Shown here: piece after piece, positions 1 to 10,696 of the stretch
Layout: the number at the start of each line of letters is the position of its first letter
Numbering within the stretch: the first letter of the stretch is position 1
From: Paracoccaceae bacterium
GTDB taxonomy: Bacteria; Pseudomonadota; Alphaproteobacteria; Rhodobacterales; Rhodobacteraceae
Reading direction: 5' to 3'
DNA: 64,000 bases
NCBI GenBank assembly: GCA_024742695.1
Contig: JANSXY010000001.1
Span: forward strand, 186,001-250,000
Program-made: the position numbers and the translations under genes
Notes under the pieces: generated by a model
The model's database searches: none
What the model saw: the letters and a program-made list of their open reading frames with translations, nothing else
What the model was told of the DNA's origin: nothing

Positions 1-27
1 GGCGACGGCAGGGCGGCGGACGAGTGA
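1..27 (+). CDS. C-terminal tail of an upstream gene, probably lpxD (partial)
   Basis: The window opens in a frame encoding eight codons (GDGRAADE) that ends at a TGA at 25-27. Nothing in so short a tail identifies the protein. In alphaproteobacteria the gene directly upstream of fabZ-lpxA is usually lpxD (UDP-3-O-acylglucosamine N-acyltransferase), so position alone suggests that identity. The 77 bases before fabZ contain no other gene. Confidence 0.3.
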   Translation, partial: GDGRAADE

Positions 28-104
28 CGCCGGGCGCGGCTTGCCTCCCGGGGGGCGAGTTGCTAGCAAGTTCCGAGCCGGAGGACCGTCGAAAGGGAGA
101 TGCG

Positions 105-566
105 ATGAGCGAGGCGAGCGCCATCACCGAGGCCGACATCGATCTGATCCAGCGGATCATCCCGCATCGCTACCCGTTCCTGCTGATCGACAAGGTGGTC
201 GACATCGTGCCGCACAAGGGCGCCGTCGGGATCAAGAACGTCACCTTCAACGAACCGCATTTCCAGGGCCATTTCCCGGGCGCGCCGATCATGCCGGGCG
301 TGACGATCGTCGAGGCGCTGGCGCAATCCGCCGCGGTGCTCGTGGGGATTTCCATGGATGTCGTCGACCGCGAGCTCCTCGTCTATTTCATGGGGATCGA
401 CGGCTGCAAGTTCCGCCGCAAGGTGGTGCCGGGCGACGTGCTGAAGCTGCATGTCGACGTCAAGCGCGGCGGTGGCAAGATCTGGAAGTTCCAGGGTCGC
501 GCGATGGTCGACGGCGAACTGGCCTGCGAGGCCGAGTTCACGGCGATGATGGATCTCAGGGACTGA
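105..566 (+). CDS. fabZ: 3-hydroxyacyl-[acyl-carrier-protein] dehydratase FabZ
   Basis: FabZ dehydrates 3-hydroxyacyl-ACP in fatty acid synthesis, using the same substrate pool as the lipid A acyltransferases. The 153-residue protein has the hot-dog-fold signature [11 protein letters not shown] (21-31), the catalytic His56 in GHFPG and Glu70 in VEALAQ. The frame is open further upstream, but the ATG at 105 is preceded by an AAAGGGAGA ribosome site and gives the family's normal length and N terminus. It is the first complete gene of a tight fabZ-lpxA-lpxI-lpxB operon, with one base between its stop and lpxA. Confidence 0.96.
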   Translation: MSEASAITEADIDLIQRIIPHRYPFLLIDKVVDIVPHKGAVGIKNVTFNEPHFQGHFPGAPIMPGVTIVEALAQSAAVLVGISMDVVDRELLVYFMGIDGCKFRRKVVPGDVLKLHVDVKRGGGKIWKFQGRAMVDGELACEAEFTAMMDLRD

Positions 567-567
567 G

Positions 568-1362
568 ATGACCATCGATCCCAGCGCCAGCATCCATCCC
601 GCGGCCGTCGTCGAACCGGGGGCTGTCATCGGTCCCGGATGCCGGATCGGCCCGTTTTGCAGTATCGGTCCGGACGTGGTGCTGGGCGCGCGCGTCGAGG
701 TCAAGTCGCACGCGGTGATCACCGGCTGGACCGAGATCGGCGAGGAGACCGTGGTGTTTCCCTTCGCGGTCCTGGGCGAGATCCCGCAGGATCTGAAGTT
801 CCGCGGCGAACGCAGCCGGCTTGTCGTCGGCGCCCGCAACCGGATCCGCGAACATGTCACGATGAACACCGGCACCGAGGGCGGCGGCGGGGTGACGCGG
901 GTCGGGGACGCGGGCCTGTTCATGGCCGGCTGCCATGTCGCGCATGATTGCGAGGTCGGCGACGGGGTGATCGTGGCGAATGGCGCGGCGCTGGCCGGGC
1001 ATTGCGTGATCGAGGACGAGGTGATCCTGGGCGGGATGTGCGGCGTGCATCAGTTCGTGCGGATCGGCCGCGGCGCAATGATCGGCGCGCTCACGATGGT
1101 CACCGCCGACGTCATGCCCTTCGGCCTCGTGCAGGGGCCGCGCGGCACGCTCGACGGGCTGAACCTTGTCGGGCTGAAGCGGCGCGGCACGGCCAAGGCC
1201 GATATCGCCGAGTTGCGCGAGCTGTTCACCGACCTCGCCGGCGGCAGCCTGCGCGATACCGCCCGCCGCAAGGCCGAGGAAGGCGGTCACGGCGCGCTGG
1301 CCGCCGAAGTGCTCGATTTCATTCTCGGGCCGTCGGACCGCTCGTTCCTCGCCCCGCGATGA
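568..1362 (+). CDS. lpxA: Acyl-[ACP]-UDP-N-acetylglucosamine O-acyltransferase LpxA
   Basis: LpxA transfers a 3-hydroxyacyl chain from ACP to the 3-OH of UDP-GlcNAc, the first step of lipid A synthesis in the cytoplasm. The 264-residue protein has the left-handed beta-helix hexapeptide repeats (IGPGCRIGPFCSIGP and later copies). His126 in CHVAHDCEVG matches the E. coli catalytic His125, and CGVHQFVRIG is the conserved later coil. A helical C terminus follows, as expected for the trimeric enzyme. Its stop overlaps the lpxI start by four bases (ATGA), suggesting coupled translation. Confidence 0.96.
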   Translation: MTIDPSASIHPAAVVEPGAVIGPGCRIGPFCSIGPDVVLGARVEVKSHAVITGWTEIGEETVVFPFAVLGEIPQDLKFRGERSRLVVGARNRIREHVTMNTGTEGGGGVTRVGDAGLFMAGCHVAHDCEVGDGVIVANGAALAGHCVIEDEVILGGMCGVHQFVRIGRGAMIGALTMVTADVMPFGLVQGPRGTLDGLNLVGLKRRGTAKADIAELRELFTDLAGGSLRDTARRKAEEGGHGALAAEVLDFILGPSDRSFLAPR

Positions 1363-2177
1363 GCCGGGTCGCGATCATCGCCGGCACCGGCGCGCTGCCC
1401 GCGCTGCTGGCCGATGCGCTGCCGGGCGCGGCGGTGCTGGTCGCGGCGCTGGAGGGTGTGGCCGCCGACCTGCCGGGGCGCGAGATCCTGCGGTTCCGCA
1501 TCGAGCGGCTGGTGCCGTTTCTCGACCATCTCGAGGCCGAGGGCGTGACGCGCGTCGCCTTTGCCGGGGGCGTTACCCGGCCGCGGCTGGAGCCCGAGGC
1601 CTTCGATCCGCGCACCGCGCAACTGGTGCCGCGCCTGTTGGCCGCGATCGGGCAGGGGGACGACGCGGCGCTCCGCGCGGTGATCGGGCTGTTCGAGGAA
1701 TTCGGCTTCGAGGTCGTCGGCGCGGCGGAGCTGCGCCCCGACCTCGTGCCGGGGCCGGGCGTGATCGTCGGCACACCGACGCCGGCGGACACGGCCGATG
1801 CCGCGCGCGCCGCCGGTATCGTGCGGGAACTCGGGCGGCTCGACATCGGCCAGGGCGCCGTGGTGGCGCAAGGCCTGTGCCTGACGCTGGAGGCCCTGCC
1901 GGGCACCGACGCGATGCTGGACTTCGTGGCGACCCATGCCGCCGGGCTGCGGCCCGATCCGGCCGGGCCGCGCGGGGTGCTCTACAAGGCGCCGAAACCG
2001 GGGCAGGATCGGCGCATCGACCTGCCGGCGATCGGGCCGGAAACGGTGCGGCGGGCGGCGGCGGCGGGGCTGGCGGGCATCGCCTGGGAGGCCGGCGGCG
2101 CGATGCTGATCGACCCGGACGCGACCCGTGCCGCGGCCGAGGCGGCGGGCCTGTTTCTCTGGGCGCGGGAGCCATGA
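1359..2177 (+). CDS. lpxI: UDP-2,3-diacylglucosamine diphosphatase LpxI
   Basis: LpxI (DUF1009 family) hydrolyses UDP-2,3-diacylglucosamine to lipid X plus UMP. It replaces the unrelated LpxH in alphaproteobacteria. The 272-residue product starts MSRVAIIAGTGALPALLADAL and has the family's VAFAGGVTRP segment and a C-terminal half with LYKAPKPGQD and the DLPAIGPETV region. The ATG at 1359 overlaps the lpxA stop, and the TGA overlaps the lpxB start, so the three genes are probably translated in sequence. No LpxH or LpxG homologue is seen nearby, consistent with this being the functional hydrolase. Confidence 0.93.
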   Translation: MSRVAIIAGTGALPALLADALPGAAVLVAALEGVAADLPGREILRFRIERLVPFLDHLEAEGVTRVAFAGGVTRPRLEPEAFDPRTAQLVPRLLAAIGQGDDAALRAVIGLFEEFGFEVVGAAELRPDLVPGPGVIVGTPTPADTADAARAAGIVRELGRLDIGQGAVVAQGLCLTLEALPGTDAMLDFVATHAAGLRPDPAGPRGVLYKAPKPGQDRRIDLPAIGPETVRRAAAAGLAGIAWEAGGAMLIDPDATRAAAEAAGLFLWAREP

Positions 2178-3319
2178 GCTTCTTCCTCGTCGCCGGCGAA
2201 GCCTCGGGCGACCGGCTTGGCGCGGCGTTGATGGCGGGGCTGAAGGCGCTTGCGCCCGGGGCGGAGTTCGCCGGCGTCGGCGGTCCGCGGATGCAGGCCG
2301 AGGGGCTTGTCAGCCTGTTTCCGATGGACGAGCTTTCGGTGATGGGCCTGTGGGAGGTCTTGCCAAGATACCGCCAGCTCAAGGCCAGGATCGCCCAGAC
2401 TGCGGCCGCGGTCGTCGCCGCGAAACCGCGGGCGCTGATCACCATCGACAGCCCGGATTTCGGCCTGCGGGTTGCCCGCGCCGCGCGTGCCGAACGGCCG
2501 GGTCTGCGCACGATCCACTATGTCGCGCCCTCGGTCTGGGCCTGGCGGCCGGGCCGGGCGGCGAAGATGGCCGAGGTCATCGACCATGTCCTCGCGCTGC
2601 TGCCGTTCGAGCCGCCCTACATGGAAGCCGCGGGGATGAGCTGCGATTTCGTCGGCCACCCCGTGGTGACCGAACCGCAGGCGACGCCGGAAGAGGCCGC
2701 GGCGTTTCGCGACGGCCTGATGATCGCCCCCGACCAGCCGCTGGTCCTGTGCCTGCCCGGTTCGCGCGGCGGCGAGGTGCGGCGGCTGGGCCCGCGCTTC
2801 GACGAAAGCCTGATGCGGCTGCGCGACCGCGAGCCGGGGCTGCGGGTGGTGCTGCCGACGGTGCGGGGCGTCGCCGGCATGGTGCGCGTGATGACCGCGC
2901 GCTGGCCGTTCCCGCCCGTGGTGGTGGAGGAGGAGGCCGATCGCCGCGCCGCCTTCGCCGCCGCCGATCTGGCGCTGGCGGCCTCGGGCACCGTCAGCCT
3001 CGATCTTGCGGCCAGCCGGACACCGATGGTGATCGGCTACGACATGCATCCGGTCAGCCGGGCGCTGATCGGCCGGATGCTGAAGGTCGACACGGTGACG
3101 CTGGTCAATCTCGTGTCGGAAACGCGGGCGGTGCCGGAGTTCCTGGGCCGGGCCTGCCGGCCGGGGCCGATGGCGGCGGCGCTGATGCGGCTTCTGGACG
3201 ATCCCGAGGCCCGCGAGGCGCAGCTGGACGCGATGGCGGTGACGATGGAACGGCTGGGCATGGGCGGCGAGCCGCCGGGCCTGCGCGCGGCGCGCTCGGT
3301 CCTGTCGGTGACGGGGTAG
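2174..3319 (+). CDS. lpxB: Lipid-A-disaccharide synthase LpxB
   Basis: LpxB is a GT19 glycosyltransferase that joins UDP-2,3-diacylglucosamine and lipid X into the lipid A disaccharide at the inner membrane. The 381-residue protein begins MSFFLVAGEASGDRLGA, the typical N-terminal signature. It also carries YVAPSVWAWRPGRA, LPFEPPYMEAAG, the nucleotide-binding LPGSRGGEVRRL and the ASGTVSLDLA motif. It is the last gene of the operon. The 148 bases to the convergent mnmA end contain GC-rich hairpins but no clear U-tract terminator. Confidence 0.95.
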   Translation: MSFFLVAGEASGDRLGAALMAGLKALAPGAEFAGVGGPRMQAEGLVSLFPMDELSVMGLWEVLPRYRQLKARIAQTAAAVVAAKPRALITIDSPDFGLRVARAARAERPGLRTIHYVAPSVWAWRPGRAAKMAEVIDHVLALLPFEPPYMEAAGMSCDFVGHPVVTEPQATPEEAAAFRDGLMIAPDQPLVLCLPGSRGGEVRRLGPRFDESLMRLRDREPGLRVVLPTVRGVAGMVRVMTARWPFPPVVVEEEADRRAAFAAADLALAASGTVSLDLAASRTPMVIGYDMHPVSRALIGRMLKVDTVTLVNLVSETRAVPEFLGRACRPGPMAAALMRLLDDPEAREAQLDAMAVTMERLGMGGEPPGLRAARSVLSVTG

Positions 3320-3467
3320 GGCGCGTGCCCGTCGCGGCACGGGCAAGGTGCGTTGGTGCAATACGGTCCATGTCGCCCGGCGCGCCGGCGTCGGGCAGCG
3401 CCCGACCCGCGCCCCCGGGGCGGGCGCCGCCCTCGGTGCCCAGTGCCGCTGTCCTTCCGATCCCCGC

Positions 3468-4616
3468 CTAGCGGCCGCGCCAGATCCAGCCGCCGCCAAG
3501 CACCCGGCTGCCGCCGGTCTCGTAGAACACGCAGGCCTGGCCGGGGCTGACGCCTTCCTCCGGTGCGATCAGTTCGACCTCCGCCTCGGTGTCCGACAAT
3601 GGCCGGATCACCGCCTCGCGCGGCGGCCGGGTGGACCGCACCCGCACCAAGACCGGCCATTCGGCCCGCGCCATTAGCGGTTCGTCGCCCAGCCAGTTGA
3701 TCTCGCGCACCGGCACCACGCGCGTGGCCAGCGCCGATTTCGGCCCGACCACCACGCGCCGCGCGTCGGGATCGAGCCTGACGACGTAAAGCGGTTCCTC
3801 CAGCCCGCCGATGCCCAGGCCCCGGCGCTGGCCGATCGTGTAATGGATCACCCCGCGATGCGTGCCCAGCACCCGGCCGGAAAGATCGACGATCTCGCCG
3901 GGATCGGCGGCGCCAGGGCGCAGCTTCTCGATCACGGCGGCATAGTCGCCATTCGGCACGAAGCAGATGTCCTGGCTGTCGGGCTTGTCGGCCACCGGCA
4001 GGCCGTAGCGCGCCGCCAGCGCCCGCGTTTCGGCCTTCGAACGCAGATGCCCCAGCGGGAAGCGCAGGTAGCCCAGTTGCTCGGCCGTGGTGGAGAACAG
4101 GAAATAGCTCTGGTCACGGCCCTGGTCGGCGGCCATGTGCAACTCCGGCCCCGCCGGACCCATCTTGCGCTGGATGTAGTGCCCGGTCGCCATGCAGTCG
4201 GCATCGAGGTCGCGCGCGGTTTCCAGCAGGTCGCGGAACTTCACCCGTTCGTTGCAGCGAATGCAGGGCACCGGCGTCGCCCCGGCGAGGTAGCTGTCGG
4301 CGAATTCGTCGATCACCGCCTCGCGGAAGGCGTTTTCGTAATCCAGCACGTAGTGCGGAAAGCCCATCGCCTCGGCCACCCGGCGCGCATCGTGGATATC
4401 GCGCCCGGCGCAGCAGGCCCCCTTCTTCGCCAGCGCCGCGCCGTGGTCGTAAAGCTGCAAGGTGACGCCGACGACGTCGTAGCCTTCTTCGGCCAGCACC
4501 GCCGCCACCACCGAGGAATCGACCCCGCCCGACATCGCCACGACCACGCGCGTGTCCGCCGGGGGCTTGGCAAGCCCCAGGGAATTCAAGGTGTTGGCGG
4601 GCGGATCGAGCGGCAT
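3468..4616 (-). CDS. mnmA: tRNA-specific 2-thiouridylase MnmA
   Basis: MnmA adds sulfur at C2 of the wobble uridine (s2U34) in tRNA-Lys, -Glu and -Gln, using persulfide from the cysteine desulfurase relay. The 382-residue protein has the PP-loop SGGVDSS at 29-35. Cys121 in IRCNERVKF and Cys218 in SQDICFVP fit the nucleophile and the sulfur-carrying Cys. GHYIQR and a C-terminal beta-barrel domain are also present. It is monocistronic, convergent with lpxB and divergent from sciP; the 146 bases upstream of its ATG serve both promoters. Confidence 0.96.
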   Translation of the reverse strand: MPLDPPANTLNSLGLAKPPADTRVVVAMSGGVDSSVVAAVLAEEGYDVVGVTLQLYDHGAALAKKGACCAGRDIHDARRVAEAMGFPHYVLDYENAFREAVIDEFADSYLAGATPVPCIRCNERVKFRDLLETARDLDADCMATGHYIQRKMGPAGPELHMAADQGRDQSYFLFSTTAEQLGYLRFPLGHLRSKAETRALAARYGLPVADKPDSQDICFVPNGDYAAVIEKLRPGAADPGEIVDLSGRVLGTHRGVIHYTIGQRRGLGIGGLEEPLYVVRLDPDARRVVVGPKSALATRVVPVREINWLGDEPLMARAEWPVLVRVRSTRPPREAVIRPLSDTEAEVELIAPEEGVSPGQACVFYETGGSRVLGGGWIWRGR

Positions 4617-4762
4617 GACGTAACGGTGTGCAACCTGTCGGGGGGTGGCGGGAGGATCGGCAGGAATATAGGAAAATGCGACATACTCGCAAGGGGCCGT
4701 TTCACCGCTCCTTAAGTGAGATGGCGCAACCTCGTCGGCAACAGAAGACCGAGGGGTGAGCG

Positions 4763-5041
4763 ATGTACCTGAAGAAAGTGGATGGGCCGCGCGCCATTAC
4801 CCTGCCGGACGGCAGCGTTATGTCACGCGCCGATCTTCCGCCTCCGGAGACGCGCCGCTGGGTTGCCAGCAGAAAAGCCAAGGTCGTCAAGGCGGTCGCC
4901 TACGGCCTGATCACGCTGAAAGAGGCGCTGGAGCGCTACCAGTTGTCGGAGGAAGAGTTCGGCATCTGGCGCAACGCCGTTGAATTGCATGGCGAAAAAG
5001 CGCTCAAGGTCACGGCAATACAAAAATATCGACAACTTTAG
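4763..5041 (+). CDS. sciP: CtrA inhibitor SciP (DUF1153 family)
   Basis: This small helix-turn-helix protein of 92 residues belongs to the DUF1153 family. In Caulobacter its member SciP binds CtrA and blocks activation of CtrA-dependent promoters. The sequence matches the family across its length: [11 protein letters not shown] at the N terminus, [14 protein letters not shown] as the first helix, and [19 protein letters not shown] as the recognition region. It lies 96 bases upstream of ctrA on the same strand, so regulator and inhibitor are neighbours. Identity is by family and context; binding to CtrA in this organism is inferred. Confidence 0.9.
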   Translation: MYLKKVDGPRAITLPDGSVMSRADLPPPETRRWVASRKAKVVKAVAYGLITLKEALERYQLSEEEFGIWRNAVELHGEKALKVTAIQKYRQL

Positions 5042-5079
5042 ATGGAAAGTTCACCGCATCTTGTGAGAGTAACGGGGCG

Positions 5080-5087
5080 TTAACCAT
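5080..5087 (+). promoter_or_regulatory. CtrA half-site upstream of ctrA
   Basis: The sequence TTAACCAT lies 51 bases before the ctrA start, with a second TTAAC at 5118-5122. TTAACCAT is the extended half-site form known for CtrA targets in alphaproteobacteria, so autoregulation is plausible. No full TTAA-N7-TTAA pair is present, which keeps this tentative. Confidence 0.4.
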
Positions 5088-5137
5088 TTCCCGTCATCGT
5101 CATTGGTGATCGAGGGATTAACGCGGAGAACCCAAAG

Positions 5138-5851
5138 ATGCGTATTTTGCTGGTTGAGGACGATCCGACCACGTCGCGCAGCATCGAACTCATGCTCACG
5201 CATGCGAACCTCAACGTCTATTGCACCGATCTTGGCGAGGAAGGCATCGATCTTGCCAAGCTTTACGACTACGATCTGATCCTTCTGGACCTCAACCTGC
5301 CCGACATGTCCGGCCACGACGTGCTGCGCCAGCTGCGCATGTCGAAGATCGACACGCCGATCCTGATCCTCACCGGCACCGACGATACCGAAAGCAAGCT
5401 CAAGGGCTTCGGCTTCGGCGCCGACGACTACATGACAAAGCCGTTCCACCGCGAGGAACTGGTCGCACGGATCCACGCGATCATCCGCCGCTCCAAGGGG
5501 CACGCGCAGTCGATCATCAAGACCGGCAAGATCAACGTCAATCTCGACGCCAAGACCGTCGATGTCGATGGCCGTCCGGTGCACCTGACCGGCAAGGAGT
5601 ACCAGATGCTGGAGCTTCTGAGCCTGCGCAAGGGCACGACGCTGACCAAGGAGATGTTCCTCAATCATCTCTATGGCGGCATGGACGAGCCGGAACTCAA
5701 GATCATCGACGTGTTCATCTGCAAGCTGCGCAAGAAGCTGGCCGAGGCCACCGGCGGCGAGAACTACATCGAGACGGTGTGGGGCCGCGGCTACGTCCTG
5801 CGGGATCCGAACCCGGCCGACATGGATCGCCGGATCGCCATCGGCGCCTGA
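5138..5851 (+). CDS. ctrA: Cell cycle response regulator CtrA
   Basis: CtrA is an OmpR-type response regulator that controls motility, division and, in Rhodobacterales, gene transfer agent and quorum-related genes. The 237-residue protein has the receiver signature with acidic residues at 7-9, phosphoacceptor Asp51 in [14 protein letters not shown] and Lys101 in [11 protein letters not shown]. The winged-helix DNA-binding domain includes [12 protein letters not shown] and [13 protein letters not shown]. Near-identity to the Caulobacter protein through the receiver makes the call secure. The upstream 96 bases hold TTAACCAT and TTAAC elements. No phosphorelay genes (cckA, chpT) are in the window. 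Confidence 0.96.
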   Translation: MRILLVEDDPTTSRSIELMLTHANLNVYCTDLGEEGIDLAKLYDYDLILLDLNLPDMSGHDVLRQLRMSKIDTPILILTGTDDTESKLKGFGFGADDYMTKPFHREELVARIHAIIRRSKGHAQSIIKTGKINVNLDAKTVDVDGRPVHLTGKEYQMLELLSLRKGTTLTKEMFLNHLYGGMDEPELKIIDVFICKLRKKLAEATGGENYIETVWGRGYVLRDPNPADMDRRIAIGA

Positions 5852-8215
<2,364 letters not shown>

Positions 8216-8219
8216 GGCG

Positions 8220-10310
8220 ATGGCCGGCCGCCCGCCCGAGCTGTTCCCGCTGTTCGCCGGGCTCGACACGCTGCCCGGCGTCGGGCCGAAGGCGGTGCAG
8301 GCCTTCGCGCAGATGGCGGTGGACAAGCCGCGCGACCTGTTGTTCACCCTGCCGCATTCGGGGGTGGACCGGCGGCTGCGCGGCTCGATCCGCGAGGTGA
8401 CGCCGGGCAGCACCGTCACGGTCGAGGTCGAGATCGGCGGCCATGTGCCGCCGCGCCGCATGGGCGGGCCCGCTCGCGTCCATGTCCGCGACAGCGAGAC
8501 CGAGTTCCAGCTGGTGTTCTTTCACGCCCGCGGCGACTGGCTGGACCGGCAGTTGCCCAGCGGCCAGAGGCGGGTGATCTCGGGCAAGCTGGAGCTTTTC
8601 GACGGGGTGGCGCAGATCGTCCATCCCGACCATATCCTGCGGCCAGAGGAGGCCGGCGATCTGCCGGCTTTCGAGCCGGTCTATCCGCTGTCGGCCGGGC
8701 TGACCCAGCGGATGGTGGCGAAGGCCGCGCTGGCCGCCGTGGCCCGCGCGCCCGACCTCGCCGAGTGGATCGACCCGGCGCTGAAGGCGCGCGAGGGCTG
8801 GCCGGACTGGCGCGACGCGGTGGCCGCCGCCCATGCGCCGGCCGGGGCCGAGGGGCTGGCGCCGACCCATCCGGCGCGCCAGCGGCTGGCCTATGACGAA
8901 TTCTTCGCCCACCAGATGACACTGGCGCTGGCCCGCGCGACGCTGCGCCGGGGCAAGGGCCGATCGTCGCAGGGCAGCGGGGCGTTGCAGGACAAGGTTC
9001 TGCAATCGCTGCCCTTCGCACCCACCGGCGCGCAGCGCCGCGCGGTGGCCGAGATCGCCGCCGACATGGCCAGCGAGAAGCGGATGAACCGGCTGTTGCA
9101 GGGCGATGTGGGCGCGGGCAAGACGCTGGTGGCCTTCCTCGCGCTCCTGATCGCGGTCGAGGCGGGCGGGCAGGGGGTGATGATGGCGCCCACCGAGATC
9201 CTCGCCCGTCAGCACATGGACAGCCTGCGCCCGCTGGCCGAGGCCGCCGGGGTGCGGCTGGAGATCCTGACCGGCCGCGACAAGGGCGCCGAGCGCGCCG
9301 CCAAGCTCGCCGCCGCCGCCGCGGGCGAGATCGACATCCTGGTGGGCACCCATGCGCTGTTCCAGAAAGACGTGGCGCTGGCCGACCTGCGGCTGGCGGT
9401 GATCGACGAACAGCATCGCTTCGGGGTGGCGCAGCGGATGGAACTGGCCGCCAAGGGGCAGGCGGCCGATGTTCTGGTGATGACGGCCACGCCGATCCCG
9501 CGCTCGCTCGCGCTGGCCAACTACGGCGACATGGACGTGAGCCTGCTGGATGAAAAGCCGCCCGGCCGGAAGCCGGTGAAAACCGCGCTCGTCTCCGCCG
9601 GCCGGCTGGACGAGGTGGTGGCGCATCTGCGCCAGGCGATCGCCGAGGGCCGGCAGGCCTACTGGGTCTGCCCGCTGGTCGACGAAAGCGAAGCGGTCGA
9701 CCTGACTGCGGCCGAGGAACGGTTCCGCCACCTCCGCGCCGCCCTGGGCGAGGGCCATGTCGGGCTGGTGCACGGCCAGATGCCCGCGGCGCAGAAGGAT
9801 GCCGCGATGGCGGCCTTCGCGGCGGGCGAAACGGCGGTGCTGGTTGCGACGACCGTCATCGAGGTCGGGGTGAACGTGCCCAACGCCTCGATCATGGTGA
9901 TCGAGCGGGCGGAGATCTTCGGGCTGGCGCAGTTGCACCAGCTGCGCGGCCGGGTCGGGCGCGGCGCGGCCGAGTCGACCTGCCTGATGCTCTACCAGCC
10001 GCCGCTGGGCGAGACGGCCGAACGCCGGCTGGCGATCCTGCGCGAGACGGAAGACGGCTTTCGCATCGCCGAGGAGGATCTCGCGATCCGCGGCGCGGGC
10101 GACGTCATCGGCACCGCGCAATCGGGCCTGCCGCGGTTCCGGGTTGGCGACATCGAACGCCAGGCGGCGCTGATGGCGGTGGCGCAGACCGATGCGCGGC
10201 GGCTGCTGGGCGACGATCCGGGGCTGGACAGCGCGCGCGGGCAGGCGGCGCGGGCGCTGTTGTGGCTGATGGAACAGGATCGCGCGATCCGGCTGATCGC
10301 GGTGGGGTGA
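8220..10310 (+). CDS. recG: ATP-dependent DNA helicase RecG
   Basis: RecG remodels stalled replication forks and Holliday junctions. The 696-residue protein has the N-terminal wedge/OB domain (HVRDSETEFQLVFFHARGDWL) and a superfamily 2 helicase core. The core shows Walker A GDVGAGKT near residue 296, the RecG-type box II DEQHRFGVAQ near 394, TATPIPRSLAL, and motif VI QLHQLRGRVGRG. The C-terminal region after IRGAGDVIGTAQSG is the family's translocation motif. It starts four bases after ligA and ends about 20 bases before an SOS-type box that serves the next small gene. Confidence 0.96.
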   Translation: MAGRPPELFPLFAGLDTLPGVGPKAVQAFAQMAVDKPRDLLFTLPHSGVDRRLRGSIREVTPGSTVTVEVEIGGHVPPRRMGGPARVHVRDSETEFQLVFFHARGDWLDRQLPSGQRRVISGKLELFDGVAQIVHPDHILRPEEAGDLPAFEPVYPLSAGLTQRMVAKAALAAVARAPDLAEWIDPALKAREGWPDWRDAVAAAHAPAGAEGLAPTHPARQRLAYDEFFAHQMTLALARATLRRGKGRSSQGSGALQDKVLQSLPFAPTGAQRRAVAEIAADMASEKRMNRLLQGDVGAGKTLVAFLALLIAVEAGGQGVMMAPTEILARQHMDSLRPLAEAAGVRLEILTGRDKGAERAAKLAAAAAGEIDILVGTHALFQKDVALADLRLAVIDEQHRFGVAQRMELAAKGQAADVLVMTATPIPRSLALANYGDMDVSLLDEKPPGRKPVKTALVSAGRLDEVVAHLRQAIAEGRQAYWVCPLVDESEAVDLTAAEERFRHLRAALGEGHVGLVHGQMPAAQKDAAMAAFAAGETAVLVATTVIEVGVNVPNASIMVIERAEIFGLAQLHQLRGRVGRGAAESTCLMLYQPPLGETAERRLAILRETEDGFRIAEEDLAIRGAGDVIGTAQSGLPRFRVGDIERQAALMAVAQTDARRLLGDDPGLDSARGQAARALLWLMEQDRAIRLIAVG

Positions 10311-10329
10311 TCCGGGTTCGTTCACGGAT

Positions 10330-10344
10330 GTTCTTACAAAGTTC
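10330..10344 (+). promoter_or_regulatory. Predicted LexA (SOS) box
   Basis: GTTC-TTACAAA-GTTC is a perfect match to the alphaproteobacterial LexA consensus GTTC-N7-GTTC. Two more GTTC units lie just upstream at 10316-10319 and 10320-10323; the latter pairs with the box at N6 spacing. The site is 58 bases before the start of the 40-residue membrane peptide and just after recG. LexA binding is inferred from the motif only. Confidence 0.65.
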
Positions 10345-10402
10345 TTTACAGACCCGGCGAGATATGAGAACAAAAGCAAAACACCGCTACAGGGGTCGCC
10401 CG

Positions 10403-10525
10403 ATGTTCACCGAAATCAAATCCGTTCTCGTCCGGTCTTCCACCACGCTCGTCAGCGATGCGCTTGGGGCGATGGCGCTGATGGTGATCCTGGTCGTCGG
10501 CCTGCACCTGCCCGCCCTGATCTGA
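10403..10525 (+). CDS. Small single-pass membrane protein, probably SOS-induced
   Basis: This 40-residue protein has an amphipathic, charged N terminus (MFTEIKSVLVRSSTTLVSDA) and then one hydrophobic segment (about 21-39, GAMALMVILVVGLHLPAL) that fits a single membrane span. The chosen ATG has an AGGGG ribosome site at the right distance; an in-frame ATG at 10364 is a weaker alternative. I recognise no named family, though small proteins of this layout seem common in Rhodobacterales. The SOS box upstream and recG before it suggest a DNA-damage role comparable in design to TisB or Caulobacter SidA. That comparison rests on design only, not on sequence similarity. Confidence 0.7.
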   Translation: MFTEIKSVLVRSSTTLVSDALGAMALMVILVVGLHLPALI

Positions 10526-10647
10526 ATTCCTGCCCCGCGACACCGGCGCCGGGAGGGCCCGCCTGTCCCCCGGTTCCCGGCCGAACGCCTGCACCCCGGC
10601 CCACCCCAAGGGGCCGGGGAAGCGCCCGGCGCCGGACCGCGCACCTG

Positions 10648-10680
10648 CCGCCGCCCGAACCGGGCGGCGGTTCTTTTTTC
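10648..10680 (+). terminator. Rho-independent terminator
   Basis: A perfect 10-bp stem, CCGCCGCCCG (10648-10657) with CGGGCGGCGG (10661-10670), and a 3-base loop are followed by TTCTTTTTTC. It ends transcripts from the recG/small membrane protein side. The 120 bases between the small gene and the stem contain no coding sequence I can support. Confidence 0.9.
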
Positions 10681-10696
10681 GGGGTCGTTGCGGGGA

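Noticed and set aside
3320-3467. Rho-independent terminator between lpxB and mnmA
   Set aside because: GC-rich hairpins are present, but none is followed by a T-run on either strand, so no terminator is called.
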